Part shown: positions 53,282-62,524 of the stretch, piece by piece
Numbering within the stretch: the stretch's first letter is position 1
How the letters are laid out: every line of letters starts with the position of its first letter
Source of the DNA: Donghicola tyrosinivorans
GTDB taxonomy: Bacteria; Pseudomonadota; Alphaproteobacteria; Rhodobacterales; Rhodobacteraceae
Direction: 5' to 3'
Length of the DNA stretch: 64,000 nt
Assembly: GCF_003003355.1 (NCBI RefSeq)
Contig: NZ_PVTQ01000008.1
Location: forward strand, 1-64,000
The notes under the pieces: generated by a model
Database searches by the model: none
Seen by the model: the letters and a program-made list of their open reading frames with translations, nothing else
What the model was told of the DNA's origin: nothing
Position numbers and translations under genes: made by a program

Positions 53282-54205
53282 TCAGGTGGTGGCCTCTTGC
53301 ACGGCGATTGCGGCCATCGCCAGAATGGCGTCACGGCTGTCGGCCACGGCGATAAAGCGGCGGTTGTGACAGAACTTGCCCCCCTTGACCCCCGAGGCCG
53401 CCTCTAGTGCCCCGTCCGTCAGCCCCGCCCAAGAGGCAGGCAGATCGGCCCGCTGGTCAAAGGTGTCACTGCCCAAGCGGATGCCCATCAGCACCCAGTC
53501 GGTCGCGCGGGGATGGACGACAAACAGCAGATGATCCGCCCGCGCTGCCTTGATCGCTGACCGGAACGGCATGCCCTTTTGCAATTCCAGCACCCGCCCG
53601 GTCCCAGCAGCTTGAATGGCGTCCCTAACCATCGCATCGGCCCGCCGCTTGGCAGCCTCGGCGGCAACGGCGGCCTCGACAAAGGTACGGGCGATGTCCA
53701 AAGCGCGGGCAAAGGCCCGATCCTCGGCCCCGTCATCGGGATCATCGAATACCGGCTTCAGGCTTTCCAGCAGCACCGGCAAGGTCAGCTTCGACAGCAG
53801 CGGCCCCGCGACCGAAGGCTGCACCGCGCCATTGTCCATCAGGTCAATCGGCAGCACGCAATTCTGGTCCATCTTGTCATGGATCGCCGCGATATCCGCC
53901 TCTGGCACGCTGTGACTGCGCAGATAATCCTGCCCGTAGTGATGCCAGATCAGCCCGAAACTGCTGTACGGCCGCCCATCGGGCCGCAGGGGATTCTGCT
54001 GCTGGTGATGATCGAAGACCCCCCGCGCCGCATCATAATCGCGGCCCACATCATAAATCAGCCGCCCCGCTGCAGGGGTAATCCAGCCCTCATCTCGGGT
54101 GCGCACGATCTGCGCCTCAGGGTAAAGGCGCGTCAGCACCACAGAGCTGAGAAGCTCGTCGGCATGAAAGCCGCCCGAGTGGGTCACTAGATAAGAAATC
54201 GTCAT
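53282..54205 (-). CDS. MYG1/UPF0160 family metal-dependent hydrolase
   Basis: A 307-residue protein of the MYG1 family (DHH-like phosphoesterase). The typical N-terminus is YLVTHSGGFHADELLSSVVL, followed by YDVGRDYDAARGVFDHHQQ (the DHH motif) and a C-terminal KGGKFCHNRRFIAVADSRD. Eukaryotic MYG1 is a 3'-5' RNA exonuclease; bacterial homologues are uncharacterised. The usual length is 290-340. No clear ribosome site is visible before the ATG at 54205. Confidence 0.88.
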   Translation of the reverse strand: MTISYLVTHSGGFHADELLSSVVLTRLYPEAQIVRTRDEGWITPAAGRLIYDVGRDYDAARGVFDHHQQQNPLRPDGRPYSSFGLIWHHYGQDYLRSHSVPEADIAAIHDKMDQNCVLPIDLMDNGAVQPSVAGPLLSKLTLPVLLESLKPVFDDPDDGAEDRAFARALDIARTFVEAAVAAEAAKRRADAMVRDAIQAAGTGRVLELQKGMPFRSAIKAARADHLLFVVHPRATDWVLMGIRLGSDTFDQRADLPASWAGLTDGALEAASGVKGGKFCHNRRFIAVADSRDAILAMAAIAVQEATT

Positions 54206-54989
54206 AAAAACTGCTCGTTAACATGTGTTAAGCACCTCTAAACGGGCACTTTTCCACAGGTGTAGGGCTGCGGCGCCCGTCATTTCAACCCGCAGACGAA
54301 TGCAAGACGCGCTTACACGACTAAAAACTGTAGGACTTGTGCATATCGGCCACACCCGACAGAGGCAAAGGGCAGTACTTAGGCACCGCTTTCAGTTTGA
54401 GCCCCGCACCCGCGGCATCGGACGCACCATCAAATGTTCGCAGAATTTTCGTTCTATTTGCAGAAAATGTGCAAAATTTTTTGTGAATCAGTCACGATAT
54501 TTCCGCAAAAATGATGCGACAGAAACATGAGCTGTTTCGAACATTATTGCAGGCTGTCCGGCCCTTGAATTGGGATTTTGTAGACCTCCAAAATCATAGG
54601 ATCGGAAAATGCTCTACCCATTCAGGACACAACCCTGAGGATGCTCGGCAAGAGCCACCCGACAAGAACACCCCTTTCAGGGCACGCAGGCAATGGTGAG
54701 ATAAGAGATTGTACGATCGAAGACCTCAGACACCTTGACAGATAAGGGTAATTTCCCGCTTAAGTTGCATAAGAGTATGTGACTCTGTCCCGCTATGAGA
54801 GGAAATGCCGCTGGGGTAACATCAGAATTGTCCTCAGCGCATCAAATCAGCCGCCCGCCTTTAAGTGTTTGTTTCGATTCAGCTGCTTACAATCTCGGAA
54901 ACGCGGATGATCCAGACGCTGCATAAATTACGACCAACCGCCCAAAAAGATGCAAAACTTGCGGGAATAAATCGAAACTTACTATACGA
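54206..54989. other. Long AT-rich region without recognisable gene
   Basis: 784 nt. Short frames here lack domain features and ribosome sites. The DNA is distinctly richer in A and T than its flanks, with runs such as GCAAAATTTTTTGTG near 54470. A TTGACA hexamer at 54735-54740 may belong to the promoter of the next gene. It could be a degraded gene or an insertion scar, but no terminal repeats were found. Confidence 0.4.
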
Positions 54990-57173
54990 ATGGATACGAA
55001 CAGCGCATTGCAGGTTTCATCAAACCAGACTATCGCGAAAGATGCGTTTACCGGAACACACTTGGCCACGCTCTTGAATTATTTAAAGCATCTTTTCGGC
55101 ACCTTTTGCTTGATTGCCATGACGGGCATCGCGCCCTTGCAGGCACAGCAAACTGATGACCCCGACATTCCTGCCGCCAAGGACCTTGCAGGCTATACGT
55201 TGGTAGGTGCAGATGCCGCTGATAATGCCCTGTTCTCGCTCTATCTGGACCCTGCGGGGGTAGCCGAATTCTCGTTCCAGTCAGGCACCCAGATCGCTGT
55301 GCCGTGGCGGCTGGCCTCTGAGGATGTGCTATGCTTTCGCTTTGCCCCCGACGCGAATGAGGAATGCAAGGCGCTGCCCCCTTTGGGCCGTGGCCGCGAC
55401 TGGACGACCGTAACGGAATCGAATGGCGCATATGAGGTGAACGCACCCATTGGCCGCTCGCAGATTTTCATGGCCAAGCCGGGCCGCTTTGCCCACAACC
55501 CTGCGACCTATGACGGCAGCGTCCAGAACTGGGAAGGCAAGCGCGTTTACCTGCGTGATCACGACACCGGCGACATCCGCTATCTGGATTTCGATTTCGA
55601 CGAAGAGGTGCGCTATACCGGTCCTGACAACACGCAGGCGCTGGGGCTGGTAAACCTCTCTGATCCGGACGAGATTTGTCTGGCCCTGACCGGCGCGCCG
55701 CCCCGCTGCCTTTACACCGTCAACCGCGACAACGTCCTGATGCTGGCCGATGGCCGCGGCCCCGACGCCGAGCCCTTTGCCGATGTGCTATACATCGCGC
55801 CGTTGGACAGCGGCTTTGCAGTGCCTGTGCTGCCCGCCAAGAACACGCCGCCCGAAACCCCACCCGAAGCGCTGGCCGATCCCGATGTGGCCCCCGAAGC
55901 GCCCGAGCCGTCATTGGCCGACAAAGCCCGTCTTGCCCTTCGGGACATGCTGTTCACCGAAGGAACCTTCTGGCTGACAGCTCCCGAGGTCGCGACCGAA
56001 ATCGCCGCCGAGGCAGGTGGCACCCGCACCGCCGATATTCTGGCCGCCTTGCAGGACGCTTTGACCAGCGGCGCATTGGCGGATTTCGACCTTTACGTTC
56101 TGGGCTTGCAACTGACCAGCGGACGCATCGCGCCTGCGGTCGGCCCCTTTACGGACGAAGAAACGGCGACGGCCTTCAAGGCCGCCATGACACTAACCCC
56201 CATGGCCGAGGCGCAAACCTACGAACGCCAGTCCCCCGACCGCATCGCCGGCATCTCTGAGGGCTTCCTGCCGTTGGTTCAGAATGACGCGCTTTCCGCG
56301 GTCACCGGCCTGCGCGAACAAGAGGTTCACGTGGACAGCGGCTGCCTTTCGATCTGGGGCACTCAAGCTGCGGAAGATCTGGCCAGCCTGAAAGAAGGCG
56401 CTTCAGAGACGGTGATCCCTCCCCTGCGCCAGTCGGACTATGCCCAGATGGTCTGCCGCGCCGGAGCGCAGTTGGTGGTCTTTCCCGACAGTGCCCCCCG
56501 CTCGGACACGCAGTTCTTTGCGCGACCCGAAGAGGGCGTGTATCAGGTGCATTTCATCGCAGATGGTTGCACCGCACAAATGACGCTTGCCGAAAGTGGT
56601 GCGCCCCTATTCCTGACCGATGCAGGCGGCTGCGGTTTGCCGGTCATTGATCCCTATCTCAGCTATGGCGCGGGTCTCTTGGACCAGTTGCAACTGCTCT
56701 TGGCGCAGGACAAGGTGATCGCCGACGCACCCATTGACACGCAGAACGCAGCTGGACCGGTGCTACCCTACCAGATCACCACACGTGTGCTGCCGGAAAG
56801 CCGTGAAACCCTTGGGGCCCTGTGCCGCCTGAGCGTGCTACAAGATCAACTGCCCGCCACCGCCGCCCTTGAGGCCGCCCCCGAAAGCGCCGTCGAAATG
56901 CCCTTTGTCGAGGTCCATGCCAGCGTTGATCTTGGGGCACTGACCCTAGAGCCTGCCGAATCCGATGGCACCTTCCTGCGCTTTACCCTGAGCCAGCCGG
57001 TCTCATTGTGGGAGCGTCGGTGGGACACCCAGCACGAACTTGGCTCGCGCGCGGGGCAGACCGAAACGCTGAAGCTGGCGCTGCCTGACATGCTTCAGGC
57101 CGACGCCAGCACAGCCCTTCAGACCCTATCCCGCCTGTGCAGCGCCAGCGCGGCGGCCCGAAGCGCGCGCTAA
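54990..57173 (+). CDS. Large exported protein of unknown function
   Basis: A 727-residue protein. The hydrophobic segment HLFGTFCLIAMTGIAPLQAQ at about residues 34-53 looks like a signal peptide with a long N-region, so translation may begin later, for example at the TTG near 55071. The mature part has two or three beta-rich repeats resembling each other (LDPAGVAEFSFQSGTQIAVPWRL; a central pro-rich PPETPPEALADPDVAPEAPEP linker at about 290-310), several Cys pairs and no catalytic motif that I recognise. It overlaps the converging hydrolase gene by 48 nt at the 3' end. Confidence 0.65.
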   Translation: MDTNSALQVSSNQTIAKDAFTGTHLATLLNYLKHLFGTFCLIAMTGIAPLQAQQTDDPDIPAAKDLAGYTLVGADAADNALFSLYLDPAGVAEFSFQSGTQIAVPWRLASEDVLCFRFAPDANEECKALPPLGRGRDWTTVTESNGAYEVNAPIGRSQIFMAKPGRFAHNPATYDGSVQNWEGKRVYLRDHDTGDIRYLDFDFDEEVRYTGPDNTQALGLVNLSDPDEICLALTGAPPRCLYTVNRDNVLMLADGRGPDAEPFADVLYIAPLDSGFAVPVLPAKNTPPETPPEALADPDVAPEAPEPSLADKARLALRDMLFTEGTFWLTAPEVATEIAAEAGGTRTADILAALQDALTSGALADFDLYVLGLQLTSGRIAPAVGPFTDEETATAFKAAMTLTPMAEAQTYERQSPDRIAGISEGFLPLVQNDALSAVTGLREQEVHVDSGCLSIWGTQAAEDLASLKEGASETVIPPLRQSDYAQMVCRAGAQLVVFPDSAPRSDTQFFARPEEGVYQVHFIADGCTAQMTLAESGAPLFLTDAGGCGLPVIDPYLSYGAGLLDQLQLLLAQDKVIADAPIDTQNAAGPVLPYQITTRVLPESRETLGALCRLSVLQDQLPATAALEAAPESAVEMPFVEVHASVDLGALTLEPAESDGTFLRFTLSQPVSLWERRWDTQHELGSRAGQTETLKLALPDMLQADASTALQTLSRLCSASAAARSAR

Positions 57174-57893
57174 GCGCATACGCTGCTTTTGCTCACGGCG
57201 CAGACGCACGGGGCTTAGCACCTCTGCGGGCTGGCCTTTGGGCATGGTCACATCCCCCTCAAAGCAGCCGCGGATCAGATCATCCAGCGCACCTCTTTTC
57301 TTCAGCTTGCCACTCAGGTGATGACCAAGGCGGTTGAAGCGATAGTGAAAGATATTCGGCCCCTTGGGAAACAGCGCCGCATGGAAATAATCCAGCCCGC
57401 GCCCACCCGAAAACAGGTAATATCGTGTGGTATCGTTCATAAAATCCGAGATCACGCCGACGTCGAACGATTTAATTCTGGCAATCGCCTTGCTCCAGCG
57501 ATCTTCCCACGGCACCACACGGCGATCGACGCTGAACTGGGGTGCAAAGGCGACGCAGGCCTCAACAGGGAAATAGTGACCCGCCAGAATGGCGTTGAAC
57601 CCGCCCATGCTGTTGCCGATGGTGAAGATCTTCCGCCCCTTGATATAAGGCGTGATCAGCTTTGTGATCACGTCGAAATCCAGCGAATTTCCCCATGAAC
57701 GGGTCTTGTCAGTGATAAACACTGTCGCGGCGAATGCCTGTCCGGTGCCGTAAAATTCCGGTTTCTGGATATGTGTATCCTCAACCCGATGCCCGAGACC
57801 TGTGAAAGACAGGATTACAGAATCTGCTTTGTCTGCTTCGGTATTTTCGACCACCGAGATTTTCAAATGGTCGTCTTCATAAATATCAATCAT
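57126..57893 (-). CDS. Alpha/beta-hydrolase-like protein
   Basis: A 255-residue protein. The nucleophile elbow is IGNSMGGFNA (Ser near residue 95), preceded by an LSFTGLGHRVEDT strand and followed by ACVAFAPQFSVDRR. A late acid and the His in NRLGHHLSG complete a plausible triad. The C-terminal 45 residues are Arg-rich and lie opposite the end of the converging gene, so they may be an extension by loss of an earlier stop. I chose the ATG at 57891-57893. Similar proteins occur beside glycosyltransferases. Substrate unknown. Confidence 0.7.
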   Translation of the reverse strand: MIDIYEDDHLKISVVENTEADKADSVILSFTGLGHRVEDTHIQKPEFYGTGQAFAATVFITDKTRSWGNSLDFDVITKLITPYIKGRKIFTIGNSMGGFNAILAGHYFPVEACVAFAPQFSVDRRVVPWEDRWSKAIARIKSFDVGVISDFMNDTTRYYLFSGGRGLDYFHAALFPKGPNIFHYRFNRLGHHLSGKLKKRGALDDLIRGCFEGDVTMPKGQPAEVLSPVRLRREQKQRMRLARASGRRAGAAQAG

Positions 57894-58230
57894 CAATAAA
57901 CTTCGCCCACGTCGAGACTCGACCGGATCAAACGCTAATCCGGAGGAGATAACTTATGGTTAATAGAAAAAGGCCAGTTGGCGAGTTCTGTAAAGATGAA
58001 AACAACCACGGCGCGAAATTAGCTTAATCACAGCGATTCTCCGCCGCTCGGCAGCAAGACATTGCCGACGGTTACAAACGGGTAGCCACCCCCCCAATCG
58101 ATGCTGCACCTGCCGCATTTGGCCACGTCTTACGGTCAAATAGCCTAAACATTTGATCGACAGCGCCAAGGCATCAAGCCGCTTGTTCTGCGAGACTTTG
58201 GGGGTTCCCAATCCTGCGGAGGAAAGCGTC
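57894..58230. other. Divergent promoter region before the RTX protease
   Basis: 337 nt between the hydrolase gene (leftward) and the RTX protease gene (rightward). No gene seen; it should contain both promoters. Confidence 0.45.
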
Positions 58231-60765
58231 ATGGCCACTGATACCAGCCTTAGCCTTCAAGCCCTGGCAAACCGGGTCATGCAGGACCCCTCCAGCACCA
58301 CGCTGGCCGATCCTCTCAGCGCGAACCTGTCCGCGCTCGGGGGCGCGATCACCTATAATCTGGGCAGCAGCAGCGCCGATGCCGACGGGATCTCGGAGGC
58401 CCGCGCCGAGGTGGTGCAGCAGGCACTGGCCTATATCTCGAACACCACCGGCATCCGCTTCACCGAGGTGAGTGGCGACAGCCTGATCACCTTTACCGAT
58501 GATGAGGCGGGCGGCTTTACGCGCTATTCCTACTGGCCCGACACCAACGACATGTTCTCGGCGCAGGTGAATATCTCTGAGGCGTGGTTTCAGGGCTCGA
58601 CCAGCAGCACGGACTACTATTTCCAGACTGTCCTGCACGAGATCGGCCACGCGCTGGGGCTGGACCATCCCGACGAATACACCACCTTCACCTACAACCC
58701 TGATGTGGCGAACGACAACTGGCACACCTCTGTCATGAGCTATGCCGCCCCCTCGCAGTACCAGACCGAGGGGCTGAGCTATGCGCAGACCTATTCGGTT
58801 GCGGATATGATCGCCCTGCAACAACTTTACACCAGTCAGGTAGCGCAAGTGGGGGCAAGCACCGGCTATCAGATCCTGTCGGGAGACACGGTTTACGGCT
58901 TCAACACCTCGCTTGATGGAAACCTCTTTCCGGTTCTGTCCGCGCTGGCCGACAATGCAGGCAGCAATTTCTACACGCTGGCAGATGCAGGCGGCATTGA
59001 CACGTTGGATGCCTCGGGTTGGAGCATGGATCAGGACATCGACCTGACCATCACACAGGCAACCGCCACGTCGGCCACGTCCTCCTCCATCGGCGGGGGC
59101 ACAGACAACCTTTTCCTTGCCGCTGGCACCGTGATCGAGAACGCCTCGACCGGCGCGGGCGATGACCGGATCGTCGGCAACACCGCAGCGAACGACCTCT
59201 CTGCAGGCGACGGCGACGACCTGCTGTTCGGGATGGCAGGCAATGACACCCTGACCGGCGGCGATGGCAACGACGTCCTTTATGGCGGCGACGGGAACGA
59301 TCTGCTGCAAGGCGGCGCAGGCAACGAGATTTTCATCCTTGAGGCAGGCAATGACACCATTGACGGCGGCGCAGGCATCGATTGGCTGACACTGGCCGAC
59401 CGCGACGGGGTCCATGTGAACCTCTTCCGCGGTACTGTCTTTGATCAGGACACCGGCCGCGACACCATCATCGGGATCGAGAATGTCTCGGGCAGTTCGG
59501 GCGACGACTATCTGACCGGCGACGACAACGACAACCAACTGATCGGGGCCGATGGCAATGACCGCCTCGCGGGTGGCGGCGGCGATGACATGCTGCTTGG
59601 GGGCATCGGCGCGGACCGGCTGCTTGGGGATGAGGGCAACGACATCCAGCTTGGCGGTGACGGCGATGATCGCCTTTACATCGGCGCGGGCGACGATGTG
59701 CTTGAGGGCGGCGACGGCGTCGATTGGGTCTATTCCGACCCCGACGGCGCGAATGTGATCGATCTGTCGAACACCGGCACCCAGAACACCGGATTTGGCA
59801 ATGACAGCCTTACTGAGATCGAGAATATCTCGGGCTCGCGATATGGCGATGCGCTGACCGGCGATGATGGTGCCAACAAGCTACGCGGCAACGCAGGCGA
59901 CGACACTCTTTATGGCAATGGCGGCGCGGACAATCTGCTTGGCGGCAGCGGCAACGACATGCTGGACGGTGGCGCAGGTTATGACCGGATGATGGGCGGC
60001 AGCGGCGATGACACCCTTTACGGTCAGGACGGCAATGACCGGCTTTGGGGCGGCGATGGGGATGACCTGCTGGATGGCGGCGCGGGCGATGACATCCTCT
60101 CCAGCGACGCAGGCAATGACACACTGATCGGCGGCGACGGGCAGGACACCTTGCGTCTTTACGGACGCACAGACATGCGCGTCGATCTGGCGGCAGGCAC
60201 GGCCACAGGGGATGCTACCGGCACCGACATCCTTTCGGGGATCGAGAACGTCATGGGCTTTAAGGCCGATGACCATATCACCGGCGACGATGGCGCGAAC
60301 CAACTTAGTGGCGGCGCAGGCAGCGACACGGTGATCGGGGCGGGCGGCGATGACATTCTTTGGGGCGGCGCGGGCAACGACAGCCTGCTGTCCGGTCTGG
60401 GGAATGATCTGATGGGCGGCGGCACAGGGCACGACAGCCTCTGGGGCGGCGACGGGGACGACACGCTGGCAGGCGGCAGCGGCAACGACCTGCTTGTCGG
60501 CGGCCTCGGGACAGATCAGATGACCGGCGGCCAAGGCACGGACATCTTCCGCATCATGCTAGGGGATGGCCTCTTGACCGATGTGATCCGCGATTTCACC
60601 ATCGGCACCGACCAGCTGCAATTCGAGCTGGACGAAGACGACGAAACCGGCCTGCTCTTCAGCCAGTCGGGCAGTGGCCTGACCGTGACCTACGGCACCT
60701 CAAGCGTCTATCTGGACGGGGTCGAGGACGAAGAGGTTCACGCAGACCTGCTCAGCTTCGGCTGA
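58231..60765 (+). CDS. Serralysin-like RTX metalloprotease (M10 family)
   Basis: An 844-residue secreted zinc protease. Residues 1-230 form the catalytic domain: a zinc site HEIGHALGLDH at 136-146 and the Met-turn SVMSYAAP about 35 residues later, both serralysin-like. From about 310 to 780 there are dozens of calcium-binding GGxGxDxLx nonapeptides in several blocks separated by beta segments (IGIENVSGSSGDDYLTGD). The C-terminus LDGVEDEEVHADLLSFG may carry the type I secretion signal. No Sec signal is present, as expected. GGAGGAAAG precedes the ATG. It should degrade external protein once calcium folds it. Confidence 0.93.
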   Translation: MATDTSLSLQALANRVMQDPSSTTLADPLSANLSALGGAITYNLGSSSADADGISEARAEVVQQALAYISNTTGIRFTEVSGDSLITFTDDEAGGFTRYSYWPDTNDMFSAQVNISEAWFQGSTSSTDYYFQTVLHEIGHALGLDHPDEYTTFTYNPDVANDNWHTSVMSYAAPSQYQTEGLSYAQTYSVADMIALQQLYTSQVAQVGASTGYQILSGDTVYGFNTSLDGNLFPVLSALADNAGSNFYTLADAGGIDTLDASGWSMDQDIDLTITQATATSATSSSIGGGTDNLFLAAGTVIENASTGAGDDRIVGNTAANDLSAGDGDDLLFGMAGNDTLTGGDGNDVLYGGDGNDLLQGGAGNEIFILEAGNDTIDGGAGIDWLTLADRDGVHVNLFRGTVFDQDTGRDTIIGIENVSGSSGDDYLTGDDNDNQLIGADGNDRLAGGGGDDMLLGGIGADRLLGDEGNDIQLGGDGDDRLYIGAGDDVLEGGDGVDWVYSDPDGANVIDLSNTGTQNTGFGNDSLTEIENISGSRYGDALTGDDGANKLRGNAGDDTLYGNGGADNLLGGSGNDMLDGGAGYDRMMGGSGDDTLYGQDGNDRLWGGDGDDLLDGGAGDDILSSDAGNDTLIGGDGQDTLRLYGRTDMRVDLAAGTATGDATGTDILSGIENVMGFKADDHITGDDGANQLSGGAGSDTVIGAGGDDILWGGAGNDSLLSGLGNDLMGGGTGHDSLWGGDGDDTLAGGSGNDLLVGGLGTDQMTGGQGTDIFRIMLGDGLLTDVIRDFTIGTDQLQFELDEDDETGLLFSQSGSGLTVTYGTSSVYLDGVEDEEVHADLLSFG

Positions 60766-60793
60766 CCCCTTGGCTTGCGCACGGCATGCAGGA

Positions 60794-61039
60794 TCAGGCT
60801 CTGGCGATGGCTTCAGGGCCTACGGAGCTGACCGTGCGCAGCTTGACGATCACCGCCAGTGAGACCGCGGTCGAGACCAGCGTAGCCGCCAGCGCGATCA
60901 GCAAAACGGTAATCAGGCCAGCGAAACCGTTGATCAGCCCGTAGACCACCAGCGCGGTCAGCGGGATATGGATTCCGACAAAGGCCACAGTCATTAATTG
61001 AAATGTGAGTTTGTCGATCCGGCGAAGTGCAGTTAGCAT
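60794..61039 (-). CDS. Small two-helix membrane protein
   Basis: An 81-residue protein with two transmembrane helices (about 15-36 and 38-62) after a basic start MLTALRRIDKLTF. The sequence resembles the N-terminal membrane part of larger sensor proteins, so it may be a truncated remnant, but it has a plausible ribosome site (AGG) and lies divergent from the sigma factor gene. Function unknown. Confidence 0.6.
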   Translation of the reverse strand: MLTALRRIDKLTFQLMTVAFVGIHIPLTALVVYGLINGFAGLITVLLIALAATLVSTAVSLAVIVKLRTVSSVGPEAIARA

Positions 61040-61096
61040 GAGAGGATTACCTTTGTTCCCTTGTGTTAGTTTGACTCACAAAAATAAGGTACAAAG

Positions 61097-61633
61097 TTGA
61101 CCGGACAAATCTGCCACGAAATTTCGCTAATGGCTACCGGCGATCGGCAAGCCCTGCAGAGGTTATACAAACTGACCTCTGAACGCATGTTTGCAATTTT
61201 AATGCGAATTCTTCGGGATCGGGCTGACGCAGAAGACGCCCTTCAGAACGTATATATAAAAGCATGGCGAGGAGCGCCAAGCTTTGATGTGACGCGCAAC
61301 GGCGAGGCGTGGCTGGCAACGATCGCCCGCAATGTGGCAATCGACAGTCTGCGCCAGTCCCGTAAGCGTCTGGATGAAGACGGGGAATTAGACATGGTGG
61401 CGGATCCGACACGATCGACCAGCACCATACATCAGATCCGCGCGGACCTGCGCAGCTGTCTGGCCACTTTGGATCAGACACATGCGACAGCTGTGTTGCA
61501 AGTCTACATGTACGGGCTGTCCTATCAGGATGTGGCCGACACACTTGGCACCCCCCTCAATACCGTCAGAACATGGCTGCGCCGTAGCCTGCTGAAACTT
61601 CGCGAATGTCTGGAAAGTGCCGATGACCTCTGA
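61097..61633 (+). CDS. ECF RNA polymerase sigma factor
   Basis: A 178-residue sigma factor of the RpoE/SigK type. Region 2 is YKLTSERMFAILMRILRDRADAEDALQNVYIKAWRG (about 24-59) and region 4 is LQVYMYGLSYQDVADTLGTPLNTVRTWLRRSLLKLRECL (about 134-172). The start is TTG (61097-61099) with AAGGT upstream; an ATG eleven codons later has no ribosome site and would leave the protein short. It overlaps the anti-sigma gene by 11 nt, the usual layout. Targets are unknown, but RTX genes flank it. Confidence 0.9.
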   Translation: MTGQICHEISLMATGDRQALQRLYKLTSERMFAILMRILRDRADAEDALQNVYIKAWRGAPSFDVTRNGEAWLATIARNVAIDSLRQSRKRLDEDGELDMVADPTRSTSTIHQIRADLRSCLATLDQTHATAVLQVYMYGLSYQDVADTLGTPLNTVRTWLRRSLLKLRECLESADDL

Positions 61634-62225
61634 CCAGCCCCTTCCTCTGGCCGCCGAACTGGCGATGGGCCTGCTTCAAGAAGACGAAGCCCATAAGGCC
61701 GAGCGCCGCCGCGCCACCGACCCTGCCTTCGACGCAGAAGTCTGGTGGTGGGAAGAGCGTCTGGCAGGTTGCTTTGCCAACTTGCCCCCGCAAAAAGCGC
61801 CCAAAGGCACCTACGACAAGATCGAAGCCCGCCTCTTCGGCGCCCCCGACACCGCCAAAGCCCCCGACAAGGGTTTTGGCTGGAAACCGGTGGTGGGCGG
61901 CATCATCGGGGTCAAGGCCACGCTTCTGGCAGCCTTCCTGATCACCCGCGCGCTGAACACCGAAACCCATGTCTATGACACGGGGATCGGCCAGATGACC
62001 CTGCGCTGGAACACCCAATCGGGCAGCATCCGCAGCCAGAGCGCCGCGCAGACCACCCTGCACATCTGGATCAAAACCCCTACGGGCTACAGCTATCTGG
62101 GGAACGCAGGCCAGAAACTGAGCCTGCCCTTTGCTTCAGGAACCGTACTGGCCCTCTCGGCCGACGGCCCCCTTAGTAAGGCCCCGAAAATGCTGGCCGA
62201 ACATCACTTTACGCGCGAAGACTAG
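61623..62225 (+). CDS. Anti-sigma factor (RskA-like)
   Basis: A 200-residue membrane-anchored anti-sigma factor. The cytoplasmic part (about 1-85) has the zinc-free helix pattern of RskA (ELAMGLLQEDEAHKAERRRATDPAFDAEVWWWEERLAG), followed by one helix (VVGGIIGVKATLLAAFLITRAL, about 90-111) and a periplasmic C-terminal domain with HIWIKTPTGYSYLGNAGQKLSLP. It should hold the ECF factor inactive until a signal arrives. The ATG at 61623 is preferred over a GTG two codons earlier. Confidence 0.87.
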   Translation: MTSDQPLPLAAELAMGLLQEDEAHKAERRRATDPAFDAEVWWWEERLAGCFANLPPQKAPKGTYDKIEARLFGAPDTAKAPDKGFGWKPVVGGIIGVKATLLAAFLITRALNTETHVYDTGIGQMTLRWNTQSGSIRSQSAAQTTLHIWIKTPTGYSYLGNAGQKLSLPFASGTVLALSADGPLSKAPKMLAEHHFTRED

Positions 62226-62524
62226 GCTTCTTTATTGCATAAATACTCACATTCCCGCCGCTGCCAGATGCGCCACAGCGGGGATGTGATAGCCTGCCTA
62301 ACACCATACTGCACCCACCCGCCGCCGCGCCAAATGGCGGCAACGGGGTCAATTGCCTCTGACTCCTCATAGTGCCTGAAATTTCCGCCGAAATCCGCCC
62401 CCAGTAGGGGCGATGCGCCGGTTTTCCCCTCTTTTCCGCGAAGCAGAGGCAAGAGATCATAGGGCCAGAGCGGGCCACTGCGCCGCCGGTTTTATATGTT
62501 TTTTTGATTTACAGGTTTTTTGCC
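62226..62524. other. Intergenic region before the RTX lipase
   Basis: 299 nt. No gene seen. The part just before the lipase start is AT-rich with TTTTTTTG runs and probably holds its promoter. I found no clear ECF-type promoter motif. Confidence 0.4.

Noticed and set aside
58174-59538. 454-codon minus-strand frame
   Set aside because: Antisense shadow of the serralysin-like protease, caused by its RTX repeats.
59161-60550. Short-period DNA repeats resembling a repeat array or CRISPR
   Set aside because: The period is 27 nt in multiples of 9 codons and encodes RTX nonapeptides; there are no unique spacers.
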